Below are positions 49,718 through 58,497 of a stretch of DNA of 64,000 bases, piece by piece. How positions within the stretch are numbered: the first letter of the stretch is position 1; each line of letters starts with the position of its first letter. A program made the position numbers and the translations under genes. This stretch comes from Listeria ilorinensis (GTDB taxonomy: Bacteria > Bacillota > Bacilli > Lactobacillales > Listeriaceae), in contig NZ_CAJYCN010000009.1 in the NCBI RefSeq assembly GCF_913566895.1, positions 1 through 64,000 of the forward strand, in the 5' to 3' direction. Below the pieces are notes generated by a model. The model was not told the origin of the DNA, did no database searches, and saw nothing but the letters and a program-made list of their open reading frames with translations.

Positions 49718-51059
49718 TATTACCTTCTTTTAGATTCTTTATAAATTGAAGAGATACTTCAATGTGATCTTCTACCTGCTCCATTCCACCGTTAAGATAA
49801 TCAAAAACCATACCCTTATGCGAATAATTGACTAGATGATCAGTAATTTGCCCTTCAATTATTTCAAATCCTTTTTCCCTAGAACCATCACCAACATTCG
49901 TTACAAATTCATTCGCACGGTTTAACTCTCCTGCATCTATTTTATTATAATAATCGTTAATCACATTTAGTCCGCCAGAAGTCTTCTTACTCATAGCTGC
50001 CGCAAGATTTATCGCGTCTAAATCAGCGCAATAATCGTCTTTCCCCATGCTTGGAAAAGCGCCAAACACACCAAATATATCCCCTGCATAACCTGCATTA
50101 TCTTCAACTGAATAGATACCATTCTCTACACCAGTATAAACAGAACCCGTCCATTTAAATGTATCAGAATGAAGCTGTGCTGCCAATGTAACCGACATAT
50201 GTGCAAAATCAGTAGTTCCTTTAAATTGATCAAACAAGAAGTCGCATCTATTCTGTTCTTCCTCAGACATAAGGTCATAATCTTTTTCAAGGATTGCTTT
50301 TGTATATTCTTCAACACTGCTCCAAGCGCAAATATTGTGTTGATTCACAATAGCTTTGCTTAATAAAGCGTACTCATCTTCATTTAAGCCTAGTTCAAGT
50401 AACTTTGCTTTTAAGTCTGCTTCATTTAGTGTTCCCGAAACAATTCCCCAAGCTTCAATACCTAACATATCTTGCTCACCATAGCAAAATGCGCCCATGT
50501 AGGCAAAGAATAACTTGAAAGCTTCAACTTCATTATCAGTTTGGCTTTTTAACGCCAAGTAAACTTTATACATAATTTCCGCTTCTTCTTCTGAAAAACC
50601 AAACTGATTTTTCATGGTTAATATAAACTCTGCTTCTTCAGAGCTATAATTAATTGTTCCAGCCTTATAACTCATTGGTGAAACCTTGCTATCATCCAAT
50701 TGATCTAGCATCGCATCAAGCTCATCTTGCATCTGGTGAATCTCTTTGAAGTTATTGACCCATGTTATATTAAAGTCGTGGAGTTGGTAATAATCTTTGT
50801 GACTTCTTGTCTCATGTCATAGTCAACTTCTTCAATCTCATATATATTCAAATTTGGAAAAGGTGAAAATCTCAAGTGGTAGGCGAGCGGATTTATCACA
50901 CCAAACGTCATCATTCATCAACAACACATTCACGTTTAAATCAGCCAGATGCTCACTTTTTGATTTTATTTTCATTGAAAGCGCCCTCAATTTTTCTTGT
51001 TTTTCCCGTTTTAACAAGACATCTTGATGCAGCCGGTCAATTGTTGCGGTATATTTCAT
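49695..51059 (-). pseudogene. Frameshifted gene of unknown family (AT-rich locus)
   Basis: An intact gene would start at MKYTATIDRLHQDVLL (ATG at 51059, GGGAGATGAG upstream) and end at 49695, about 455 residues. The first frame stops at 50838 after EIFTFSKFEYI. The second frame continues as PNLNIYEIEEVDYDMRQEVTKII and stops near 50772. The third resumes with DYYQLHDFNITWVNNFKEIH and is open to the end. Two single-base indels near 50855 and 50790 would restore it. The remaining 345-residue C-terminal part (from MQDELDAML) is helical and acidic, with no recognised domain. It may be a decayed secreted or toxin-like protein; translation of the C-terminal part alone is possible. Confidence 0.6.
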
Positions 51060-51142
51060 TCTCTCATCTCCCTGCAGTTCGCTTGTTTTACAAGGATAAT
51101 TATAATATATTTCAATATTGAACATAAATTCATACCTAATAT

Positions 51143-51175
51143 AAAAAGAGGCTGGACTTATGTCCCAGCCTTTTG
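51143..51175 (-). terminator. Terminator-like hairpin upstream of the broken gene
   Basis: GGCTGG and CCAGCC, extended by AAAGA/TCTTT, pair around a 9-base loop with a T-run on the minus strand. No minus-strand gene lies upstream for it to serve, so it may be left from a deleted gene or act as an attenuator. The rest of the gap to 51568 holds one isolated TTATCCACA (51320-51328) and no gene. Confidence 0.65.
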
Positions 51176-51568
51176 TCATTCACTCTATATAGTTATTTAT
51201 TTGTCCACTCGTAAATTAGTTTTATTTATTTCCTTATAAGGATTCTTCCAATGCGTAATGTTTTTTGTGTCATTTTTCAAATTATTCACAAAAAAAATAA
51301 AACGCATAATGTAGAGAAAGTTATCCACATTACACGTTCTAGTCCTCTTTCATTTAGAGGTCTTCTCCATCATTATACCATCACATTCCTCCAGCGCAAT
51401 ATCTTCTAAAACAACCATTGACTTCCTTCTGTGAAAGCGCTATTATAAAAGTGTATATAATGTGATTTTTTTAACTAAACAAATCGGCATTATTTATTTT
51501 TACCAGATCAATCGCGCACAATTAATTGCACACAACCAATTTACCTATTTCAAAAAAGGAGGAAAACC

Positions 51569-51997
51569 ATGGACGAAGAAACCTTAATTCTTGAAAATCA
51601 GCTTAGTTTCATCATGTACGCCTGCTCTAAAGAAACCATTCGCCGCTATAAGCCTTACCTGGATAAAGTTGGTTTGACCTACACGCAGTACATTGCCATG
51701 CTTGTCTTGTGGAATGAACATCCCATCACCGTCAAGGACCTCGGCAGAAAATTGTTTCTCGATTCCGGCACACTTACACCACTTTTGACGAAACTCGAAA
51801 CCAAAGGGCTTGTTCAAAAAAGACGGGATCCTACTGACAAACGGAATGTCATCGTGGATGTTACTGAAAATGGTTTTGCACTCAAAGAGTCTGTGAAGGA
51901 TATCCCAAAAGAAGTTCTTTCGCTGACCGGTGTGCCTAAAGAAGAAGCTAAGCAGATTCTTGAAATGCTGAAATCTGTTTTGGCACGTGTTCAATAA
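51569..51997 (+). CDS. OhrR-like MarR-family regulator with displaced cysteine
   Basis: The 142-residue protein aligns by eye with Bacillus OhrR throughout: LENQLSFIMYACSKE, YKPYLDKVGLTYTQYIAMLVLW, LFLDSGTLTPLLTKLE and winged-helix RRDPTDKRNVIVDVTE. OhrR normally senses organic peroxides through a cysteine in LENQLCF; here that residue is serine (S13) and the only nearby cysteine is C19, six residues on. It may still sense oxidants or have a different signal. No ohr gene follows; a membrane-protein gene starts 24 bases after the stop and is the likely target. Confidence 0.88.
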   Translation: MDEETLILENQLSFIMYACSKETIRRYKPYLDKVGLTYTQYIAMLVLWNEHPITVKDLGRKLFLDSGTLTPLLTKLETKGLVQKRRDPTDKRNVIVDVTENGFALKESVKDIPKEVLSLTGVPKEEAKQILEMLKSVLARVQ

Positions 51998-52021
51998 TTT
52001 TTCCAAAGGGAGGAAATGAAA

Positions 52022-52954
52022 ATGTTTTTATTTGAAGCTGTTCCTTGGTATTCTTGGGTGATGTTTTTCGTGGTGATCGCCGCACTCATGCTGGCAAACG
52101 AGATCGCCCGCGCCAATAAATGGGTATCACTGCTCCTCTTCTTAGTTTTGCCGATCATTTTGACCATCGCTGTTTGGCCAAAAACAGCTGGCGCAGGCTC
52201 CAGTACTGGGACATGGTTCCATTGGGTCAAAGTTTATTCAGCACTTGCCGGCTGTCTCGGCTTTATGGGACTTCGTTTTATCAAAGGGTGGGATAAAAAT
52301 AAATACTTGCTGATGTTCCCCGCAATCATTCTGGCGATCAATATCATGGAAGCAGTCATTCGTGATTTTCAGGTCTCCAACCTTCATGGCTATATCGATG
52401 GCGTGATGATGGTCGGCGGCCCTTGGAATATCATGAATGGGATTGCCGGAATCCTCAATATTATCACGATCTCCGGCTGGATGGGTATCGTCATCAGTCG
52501 CGACAAGCATCGGGACATGTTGTGGCCCGATCAGCTCTGGTTCTGGATCATTGCCTACGACCTCTGGAATTTTGCCTATGTTTATAATTGTGTATCTGAT
52601 CACGCATTCTATGCTGGAGCGGCTTTGCTGATTTCCTGCACCATCCCCGCTTTCTTCATCAAAAAAGGCGCCTGGCTGCAGCACCGAGCTCAAACACTGG
52701 CCTTCTGGATGATGTTCACGATGAGCTTTCCAATGTTTGTGGGCGAGTCTCGCTTTTCAGTCGCTTCTTCGCATAGTGAAGCTGCACTTTGGTTCGTTAG
52801 CGGATTGGCTCTGGCTGCCAATGTGGCTGTTTTCGTTTATCACGTCTACAAGATTGTCAAATTCAAACGAAATCCATTTAAACAAGAGGTATATCCTGAC
52901 TTGAAAGCTTACCAAAAAGTGGCTGACACACCCCAAACCGCAGAACTGGCTTGA
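52022..52954 (+). CDS. DUF5692-family integral membrane protein
   Basis: The 310-residue protein (second ATG favoured, eight bases after GGGAGG) has about eight hydrophobic segments and the family-like start MFLFEAVPWYSWVMFFVVIAALMLANEIAR. Conserved polar intramembrane features include WFHWVK, GGPWNIMNGIAGILNII and WPDQLWFWIIAYDLWNFAYVYN. The function is unknown. Co-transcription with an OhrR-like regulator suggests a stress-related role. Confidence 0.8.
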   Translation: MFLFEAVPWYSWVMFFVVIAALMLANEIARANKWVSLLLFLVLPIILTIAVWPKTAGAGSSTGTWFHWVKVYSALAGCLGFMGLRFIKGWDKNKYLLMFPAIILAINIMEAVIRDFQVSNLHGYIDGVMMVGGPWNIMNGIAGILNIITISGWMGIVISRDKHRDMLWPDQLWFWIIAYDLWNFAYVYNCVSDHAFYAGAALLISCTIPAFFIKKGAWLQHRAQTLAFWMMFTMSFPMFVGESRFSVASSHSEAALWFVSGLALAANVAVFVYHVYKIVKFKRNPFKQEVYPDLKAYQKVADTPQTAELA

Positions 52955-53052
52955 GTAAGAATTCGCTTGCGATCCTTTTCGACAAAATACAGCATCCGTC
53001 GAATTAAGATCCAAAAAACGATTCCAAAGCTAACAGATAAAGGTTATCACTA

Positions 53053-53102
53053 AAAAACAGCGTCAAACATGAGAATTCAACTCTTGCTTGACGCTGTTTC
53101 TA
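53053..53102. terminator. Bidirectional terminator
   Basis: AAACAGCGTCAA and TTGACGCTGTTT form the outer stem, with further pairing (GAG/CTC) inside; it separates convergent genes. Confidence 0.85.
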
Positions 53103-53552
53103 TTTGTTTCGTCATAAAGCAGCTATTAGGATCAGCTGAGTACTCACCAAATGGCTCTGTATAAACAAACCCCTCCCGCTCATATAATTTCTGGCCGGAA
53201 TAAAATAATCCTCCACACCCGTTTCTAAACTGATTTTCTGATAGCCTCGACGCTTGCCTTCTGCCAAAAGGAATCGCACCAGAGTCTTGGCGATTCCTTT
53301 ATGCAAGTGCCTAGAATGCGTTTTTAAGGATTTTAACTCCCCCTGAACCGGCGAAAGTTCTTTCAGGGCTATGCAGCCAACCACTTCCGTTCCTTCAAGA
53401 ACCATCCATACCGTCACATTTTCTGCCTGTAAAGATTCTACTCCGAGCGCATGGACACTTTCCGGCGGGGACGTAGCATACATGTCCGCCAGATGGTCCC
53501 TGATCAGCTCAAGAAATGCCGGATTATTAAAATCTGCTTCTATAATTTTCAT
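53077..53552 (-). pseudogene. GNAT acetyltransferase gene with a C-terminal frameshift
   Basis: The first 110 or so residues are an ordinary GNAT domain (MVLEGTEVVGCIALKEL, SRHLHKGIAKTLVRFLLAEGKRRGYQKISLETG). After FIPAR the frame turns into non-GNAT sequence and stops at 53112. Shifting by one base near 53188 restores the expected ending (KLYEREGFVYTEPFGEYSADPNSCFMTK) with a stop at 53077. One missing A in AGAAATTATATG explains the break. The product is either non-functional or has an altered tail. It overlaps the permease gene by 4 bases. Confidence 0.75.
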
Positions 53553-55423
53553 TGATCCCCTTCCTTTCGCACCGCTTCATTTGTCAGTACATTGACGATC
53601 AACTGGACACACAATATAAGCAACATAAAGACAACCAATGGCGGAAGAATGATCCAAAATTGATGATTCGTAAAGACATATTTCGCACTGGCAATCATCC
53701 CCGAAAGTTCAGGGATCGCCGGATTAAAATCTCCCACTTCATCCACCACGGCACCACCGATAAAAATCCCCAGTACGGCTAAGTGCACAAACATCTGCAA
53801 AGTTTGAATGAATTGCTCCAGATAAAGCAGCACTACTTTTTGTCGTATGGCTGGTTGCACATGATTTTGCAGGATCCATCTGGCATTCGCCCCACTTAAC
53901 CAGCTGCTCAAAACGTACTCCTTTTTTAACACCTGATCGATTTCCGAACCCACCGCGTTCATCGTGATCGGCAAAACTATCAAAATCATCAACAGCGCCT
54001 GAAAAAAGATTCGTTCGCCAAGTGTCGCACCAAACACCCCTGACGTATTGATAAAAGCAGGCCCCAACATGATGACAAGAATCAGTGTCAGCGGCAGATA
54101 ATGCATCCCGTCTGCCACACCTGAAACCAAACGGCGACTTCTTTTTCCACCAAAGAAAACATAGCCGACTGCAAATATATACCCCAGCAGCACGCGCAAA
54201 AGGGCAATCCCACCGGCCAGGAGCACGGTATATTTTATCCCAACGAGCAACTGATCCATCAACGCCAGCCCATTTTTATCCGTACCTAGCGGTGGCACTT
54301 CAGAAGGTCGGAACGGCGCAGCAGCTTTAATCGTCCCATCTGCATCAGTCATAAATTTATGGGAAGAGATTGGATCCCCCAGCACGCCATCAATCAAGCT
54401 CACCACAACGAGCAACAAGAGTACACAGAACGGCACCATACAACGCCAATTTCTCACAAGCTCCCTCGCTCGACCACGCTTACGCTTCCCTGATGGAAGG
54501 GACACTTTCTTAAAACTCACCGGGCGCAGTGGAAAATGAACAAGTATTTCAGCGTGTCCCTGCTCGGGTTTGCCAATAACTGCGTCAAGAACCGTATAAA
54601 TTCCAAAAAAGAGTGTAAACATCGCCGTGAGGGTCAGAAAAATCGTCATCGGATCGAAAGAAGACATCATATACTGAACGATTCCCTCCAGCCCAAATAA
54701 ATACTCGATCACCACATAACTGGACAAAATAAACCAGACAATCGTTTTGGACTTGAAATAAAGACTTCGGAGCATATTCGGTGTGACATGATGAAATAGA
54801 ATGGCTCGCTCGCCAAGGCCTTTCGCCCGTGCCAGCTCCACATAATCCTTCACAGACTCCTCCTGCAAAAGCGCCATCATCAACTTATAAAACAATAGCA
54901 TCGGCACGATCATGAGACAAATCACCGGCGCTAAATAAATATGCTCCCCATTCAGACTGTAAAATTCCATCGTAAAAATCCCCGTCTGCTGATAAATAAA
55001 TACCACGATCATTTGAATGAAAAAAACAAATGAAAAATCTGGGAAAGCTAGCAGTACTTGAAAAACACCTGTCAATCCCTTTCGCAGCCATTTTGGACCC
55101 GAAAAAGCTACAATTGCCAAAAAGAATGCCAGTAGTAGTGCTGTTACTAGACTAAAGAGAATGATTGTAATTGAATAGGCAAACGGCCCTGTCAAGTAAT
55201 CCCCAAGCGGTACATCAATCTGCTGATAAGGCTGTGGTACCACATAACGGATCACCCAACTGGAAGGAGTGACAATCCCTGTTAAAATCTGCTGTACAGT
55301 CTCCCAAAAATCTTTCAAAGAAACATATGTACCATTCATAAACAACGCGGGAAAAGCACTAATCAAAACGATCCCGCAAACTCCTGCCAAATAATGTCCT
55401 AAAATGATCCTGCCCTTTTTCAT
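53549..55423 (-). CDS. Fused dipeptide/oligopeptide-type ABC permease (OppB-OppC in one chain)
   Basis: The 624-residue protein joins two permease halves. The N-terminal half (to about 300) has the loop VKDYVELARAKGLGERAILFHHVTPNMLR typical of OppB/DppB. A basic linker (about 310-330: SGKRKRGRARELVRNWR) precedes the C-terminal OppC-like half with a SEIDQVLKKEYVLSSWLSGANARWILQ loop. Each half has five to six membrane segments. Peptide or nickel uptake is typical of the family. No ATPase or binding-protein gene adjoins, so the partners must be encoded elsewhere. It overlaps one GNAT gene and follows another by 9 bases. Confidence 0.82.
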   Translation of the reverse strand: MKKGRIILGHYLAGVCGIVLISAFPALFMNGTYVSLKDFWETVQQILTGIVTPSSWVIRYVVPQPYQQIDVPLGDYLTGPFAYSITIILFSLVTALLLAFFLAIVAFSGPKWLRKGLTGVFQVLLAFPDFSFVFFIQMIVVFIYQQTGIFTMEFYSLNGEHIYLAPVICLMIVPMLLFYKLMMALLQEESVKDYVELARAKGLGERAILFHHVTPNMLRSLYFKSKTIVWFILSSYVVIEYLFGLEGIVQYMMSSFDPMTIFLTLTAMFTLFFGIYTVLDAVIGKPEQGHAEILVHFPLRPVSFKKVSLPSGKRKRGRARELVRNWRCMVPFCVLLLLVVVSLIDGVLGDPISSHKFMTDADGTIKAAAPFRPSEVPPLGTDKNGLALMDQLLVGIKYTVLLAGGIALLRVLLGYIFAVGYVFFGGKRSRRLVSGVADGMHYLPLTLILVIMLGPAFINTSGVFGATLGERIFFQALLMILIVLPITMNAVGSEIDQVLKKEYVLSSWLSGANARWILQNHVQPAIRQKVVLLYLEQFIQTLQMFVHLAVLGIFIGGAVVDEVGDFNPAIPELSGMIASAKYVFTNHQFWIILPPLVVFMLLILCVQLIVNVLTNEAVRKEGDQ

Positions 55424-55432
55424 CGTGCCCCT

Positions 55433-55909
55433 CTACTCCCGTTCAAACTTCTTCAAATACCAGCGATCCATCGAATGGTGTACCGAACCAGCAAGCGGTT
55501 CTCTCAGCTCCACAAAGCCGCTTCGCAAATATAATCGCCGAGCAGCATCCATTTCCTGAACCGTTTCCAAGTAGCAGGCCTGATAATGGACTGCCGCAAA
55601 GTCTAGAGCCTGCTGGATGAGCTGCCCCGCATAGCCTTTACCGCGTGCTTCCTTTTTCAAATACAGCTTCTGCAACTCAGCCACATCCGCATCACCAAAC
55701 GGGGCGATCCCGACTCCACCAACGATTTCACCCTCTACTTCCACGACCCAATAGGCTCGCCTTTCTTGTTCATAATAATCAGACAATTGATGCAAACTGG
55801 CATCTTCCCAAGCCGTCCCTGGTCGGTCCAGCCCATATTCAATCAGGACATCCCGAATCACCTGCTCGATCGCTGAATTATCCTGCTCAGAAATTTCTCG
55901 AATACGCAT
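55433..55909 (-). CDS. GNAT-family N-acetyltransferase
   Basis: The 158-residue protein has IREISEQDNSAIEQVIRDVL at the N-terminus, EVEGEIVGGVGIAPF and the acetyl-CoA loop LYLKKEARGKGYAGQLIQQAL, then ARRLYLRSGFVELREPL. It resembles small-metabolite acetyltransferases; substrate unknown. It is the first gene of the GNAT-permease-GNAT group. Confidence 0.88.
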   Translation of the reverse strand: MRIREISEQDNSAIEQVIRDVLIEYGLDRPGTAWEDASLHQLSDYYEQERRAYWVVEVEGEIVGGVGIAPFGDADVAELQKLYLKKEARGKGYAGQLIQQALDFAAVHYQACYLETVQEMDAARRLYLRSGFVELREPLAGSVHHSMDRWYLKKFERE

Positions 55910-55971
55910 CCCATTCGCCCCTTTTCGCCACTAATGTACCTATTGTATCATAAAATAAGTACCAAAAAAAC

Positions 55972-56026
55972 GGCTTAGATCGCTAAAAAAGACTTGAGTG
56001 ATCTAAGCCATACAATCACTCAAGTC
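55972..56026 (-). terminator. Two overlapping, mutually exclusive terminator hairpins
   Basis: Hairpin A pairs GACTTGAGTGAT (55991-56002) with ATCACTCAAGTC (56015-56026) and is followed on the minus strand by TTTTTT. Hairpin B pairs GGCTTAGATC (55972-55981) with GATCTAAGCC (56000-56009) and is followed by GTTTTTTTGG. They share bases, so only one can form at a time. They lie behind the PTS IIB gene. Confidence 0.85.
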
Positions 56027-56067
56027 CTACTTCTAGATAAATTCATCGTCTGCCTCTTTAGGAGACA

Positions 56068-56391
56068 CTACTTGCTTTCGATCAGCTGTTCTGCCTGAGC
56101 CAGCACTTTGTCCCCGTTCATCATGCCATAATCCGCCATATCAATGACTGCACATGGAATTCCTACCGGTGTTAATTTTTCTTTAAATTGTGCTTCCATA
56201 AAACGAACTTGTGGACCGAGTAGCAACACATCCACTTCATTTTCACTAAGAGCTTGATCAGCTTCCGCCGCTGCTACAGCAAAAATTTGAGCATCTAGCT
56301 GTTTAGTCGCTGCCGCTTTCTGCATTTTAGTCACAAGTAAGCTGGTACTCATCCCAGCAGAGCAAACGAGCATAATGGTTTTCTTTGCCAT
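56068..56391 (-). CDS. PTS lactose/cellobiose-family EIIB component
   Basis: The 107-residue protein has the phosphorylated cysteine in MLVCSAGMSTSLLV, the signature of the cellobiose-type IIB fold, and ends with a helix (DYGMMNGDKVLAQAEQLI). It passes phosphate from EIIA to the sugar bound by the EIIC encoded at the start of the operon. It is the last gene of the galactoside operon. No EIIA gene is present. Confidence 0.93.
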   Translation of the reverse strand: MAKKTIMLVCSAGMSTSLLVTKMQKAAATKQLDAQIFAVAAAEADQALSENEVDVLLLGPQVRFMEAQFKEKLTPVGIPCAVIDMADYGMMNGDKVLAQAEQLIESK

Positions 56392-56424
56392 CATTTCAAC
56401 TTCCTTTCTTTTTTAGTCTGTTAT

Positions 56425-58476
56425 TTATTTTACTGCTTTCAAGATCCTTGTTTCATAAGGTGCCAGCCTTAACTCAGCCTCTACTGTCTGCCCCGTTTCA
56501 ATATCCGCCGTTACCTGCGATAGTTCAATTGTTTGCACATCCTCCGAAAAGTTCATGACAAAATAATAGCGATACCCATTCTTGATTCTGGTTTGGATCG
56601 ATACTTCATAAATTGGGTTTTTGGCTAACGAGTCAGCAAGCGCTAACTCTTTGATGATCGGTTGGTAAAATTGCTTCAAGAAATCCCGATTCGTTCTAGC
56701 CGCAAGATAATAGGCCGTTCCTTCACCTAGTATATGTCTTGTCACAGCTGGTGTCCCCCGATAAAAATCTTCCTGATACTCGCCTAAAACGTCCGCTTGC
56801 TGCACAGTGATAATCTCCGAATAGTCTTTCGTCTCAAACTGCTGTCCTTCAAATGTGATGCGATTATGTTCATCTGGATACAACATCTCCAGTTCCTGCG
56901 GTTTGATTCCGAATATTTCCTGCAATTCTTCCGGCCAGCCGCCTACATATAGCAGATCCGTCTCCCCCACCATCCCTGTAAAGTAACTTGAAACCAAGGT
57001 TCCACCTGTCTCCACATACTGTTTGAGTTTTCTCATGGTCCCTTGCCGCATCAAATAGAGCATAGGAGCGAGCAGCAAGTCGTATTTAGAAAAATCGTGC
57101 TCAGATGTAATAATATCGACGCCAATATCCTGTTCCCAAAATACCGCGTAGTGTTCTTGCAGCGTTTGCGGATAAAGACGTGTCGGTCTGCCAAAACCAC
57201 CGCCTCGCTTTAGCGCCCAGTTACTATCCCAGTCAAATAAGATCGCCACTTTGACCTGCTTGCCTGCTCCTTTGATTTCCGCAAGCTTATCCAATCGTTT
57301 CCCGTATTCAGTTACCTCTTGGAAGACCCGGTTCTGAGTGGAATTGTCATGTCCCACGACCGCGCCATGGAACTTCTCTGAGTTGCCCCTTGACTGTCGC
57401 CACTGAAAATAAAGTGTACTGTCCGAACCATGGGCAATCTGCTGCATAGAAGTCAGGATATGCGCACCCGGCCGCTTTGATTTATTATACGAATGCCAAT
57501 TGACCGCACTGGGGGTTGACTCCATTACTAAAAACGGCTGCTGCTTGAGAGACCAGAACTGATCATGCACATACGCTGATTTCATAGCCGTCTCAGCCAA
57601 CGACTCATACCGATTATGCCAATCAGGATAGCTATCCCAGCTTACAATATCCACATACTTTGAAAATTTGCCATAATCAAGCCCTTCCAGCGGGATAAAA
57701 TCATGCTGATCATGTCCCTCTGCCATAAAATTCGTAGTCACTGGGATGTCAGGCGTTAAACGGCGAAGTGGCTCGATTTCGTGCAAATAAAAATCAATCG
57801 TCATATCCGTATTGAATCGCTTCCAGTCCAGATCCATCCCGTGAACTTTGGTTTCTCCTAGAGGGGACGGCGGCAATACTTGAGACCATGAGCTGTATGT
57901 TCCTCCCCAAAAACGCATCCACCAAGCTTCATTGACCGCCTCCAGATCACCATATTTCTTTTTCAGCCACTTGCGCCAGTTTTCTTGACAATGTTTGCAG
58001 TAGCATTCACCGGAATATTCATTCGAAATATGCCACATTGAAAGGGCCGGGTGCTGCCCATAACGCTCAGCCAGTTTTTGATTGATGATCTGTACTTTTT
58101 CGCGATAAACTGGTGACGAGTAACAATGATTATGCCGGAAACCATGATGGTGTGGCATGTTCAGCGCATCCGTTCGATTGACTTCCGGATATTTTTCGCT
58201 CATCCACTGCGGTCTGCCTCCACTCGGTGTCGCCAGAATCACATTGCCCCCCATCGCATGAATATCCTCGAAGATCTTATCGAGCCATTCAAACGTGAAC
58301 GTACCTTCCTCAGGTTCAAGTGCGCTCCAAGCAAATACACCCAACGTGACCGTGTTGATATTCGCTTTCTCCATCATCACAATGTCCGCCTCTAAAATCT
58401 CTGGATAAGCAAGCCATTGATCTGGATTATAATCACCACCGTGCCAAAATCGTTCATCTAAATCAAACCGAGCCAC
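56425..58476 (-). CDS. GH42 beta-galactosidase
   Basis: The 683-residue protein has the GH42 N-terminus (WHGGDYNPDQWL), acid/base glutamate in HISNEYSG (near 156), nucleophile in LVMESTPS (near 318) and zinc cysteines C-YCKHCQENW. A trimerisation domain and a C-terminal beta domain follow. It lacks a signal peptide and acts in the cytoplasm on unphosphorylated or imported galactosides. Its place in a PTS operon suggests galacto-oligosaccharides or related glycosides. Confidence 0.95.
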   Translation of the reverse strand: MARFDLDERFWHGGDYNPDQWLAYPEILEADIVMMEKANINTVTLGVFAWSALEPEEGTFTFEWLDKIFEDIHAMGGNVILATPSGGRPQWMSEKYPEVNRTDALNMPHHHGFRHNHCYSSPVYREKVQIINQKLAERYGQHPALSMWHISNEYSGECYCKHCQENWRKWLKKKYGDLEAVNEAWWMRFWGGTYSSWSQVLPPSPLGETKVHGMDLDWKRFNTDMTIDFYLHEIEPLRRLTPDIPVTTNFMAEGHDQHDFIPLEGLDYGKFSKYVDIVSWDSYPDWHNRYESLAETAMKSAYVHDQFWSLKQQPFLVMESTPSAVNWHSYNKSKRPGAHILTSMQQIAHGSDSTLYFQWRQSRGNSEKFHGAVVGHDNSTQNRVFQEVTEYGKRLDKLAEIKGAGKQVKVAILFDWDSNWALKRGGGFGRPTRLYPQTLQEHYAVFWEQDIGVDIITSEHDFSKYDLLLAPMLYLMRQGTMRKLKQYVETGGTLVSSYFTGMVGETDLLYVGGWPEELQEIFGIKPQELEMLYPDEHNRITFEGQQFETKDYSEIITVQQADVLGEYQEDFYRGTPAVTRHILGEGTAYYLAARTNRDFLKQFYQPIIKELALADSLAKNPIYEVSIQTRIKNGYRYYFVMNFSEDVQTIELSQVTADIETGQTVEAELRLAPYETRILKAVK

Positions 58477-58497
58477 TGCATTCCCTCCTTCTTTCTG

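Noticed and set aside
49695..51059. Calling the broken gene an LXG or other type VII secretion toxin
   Set aside because: No LXG/WXG motif or recognised toxin domain is visible, so the name would be a guess.
51320..51328. A single perfect DnaA box upstream of the OhrR-like gene
   Set aside because: One 9-mer is expected by chance and no further boxes are close by.
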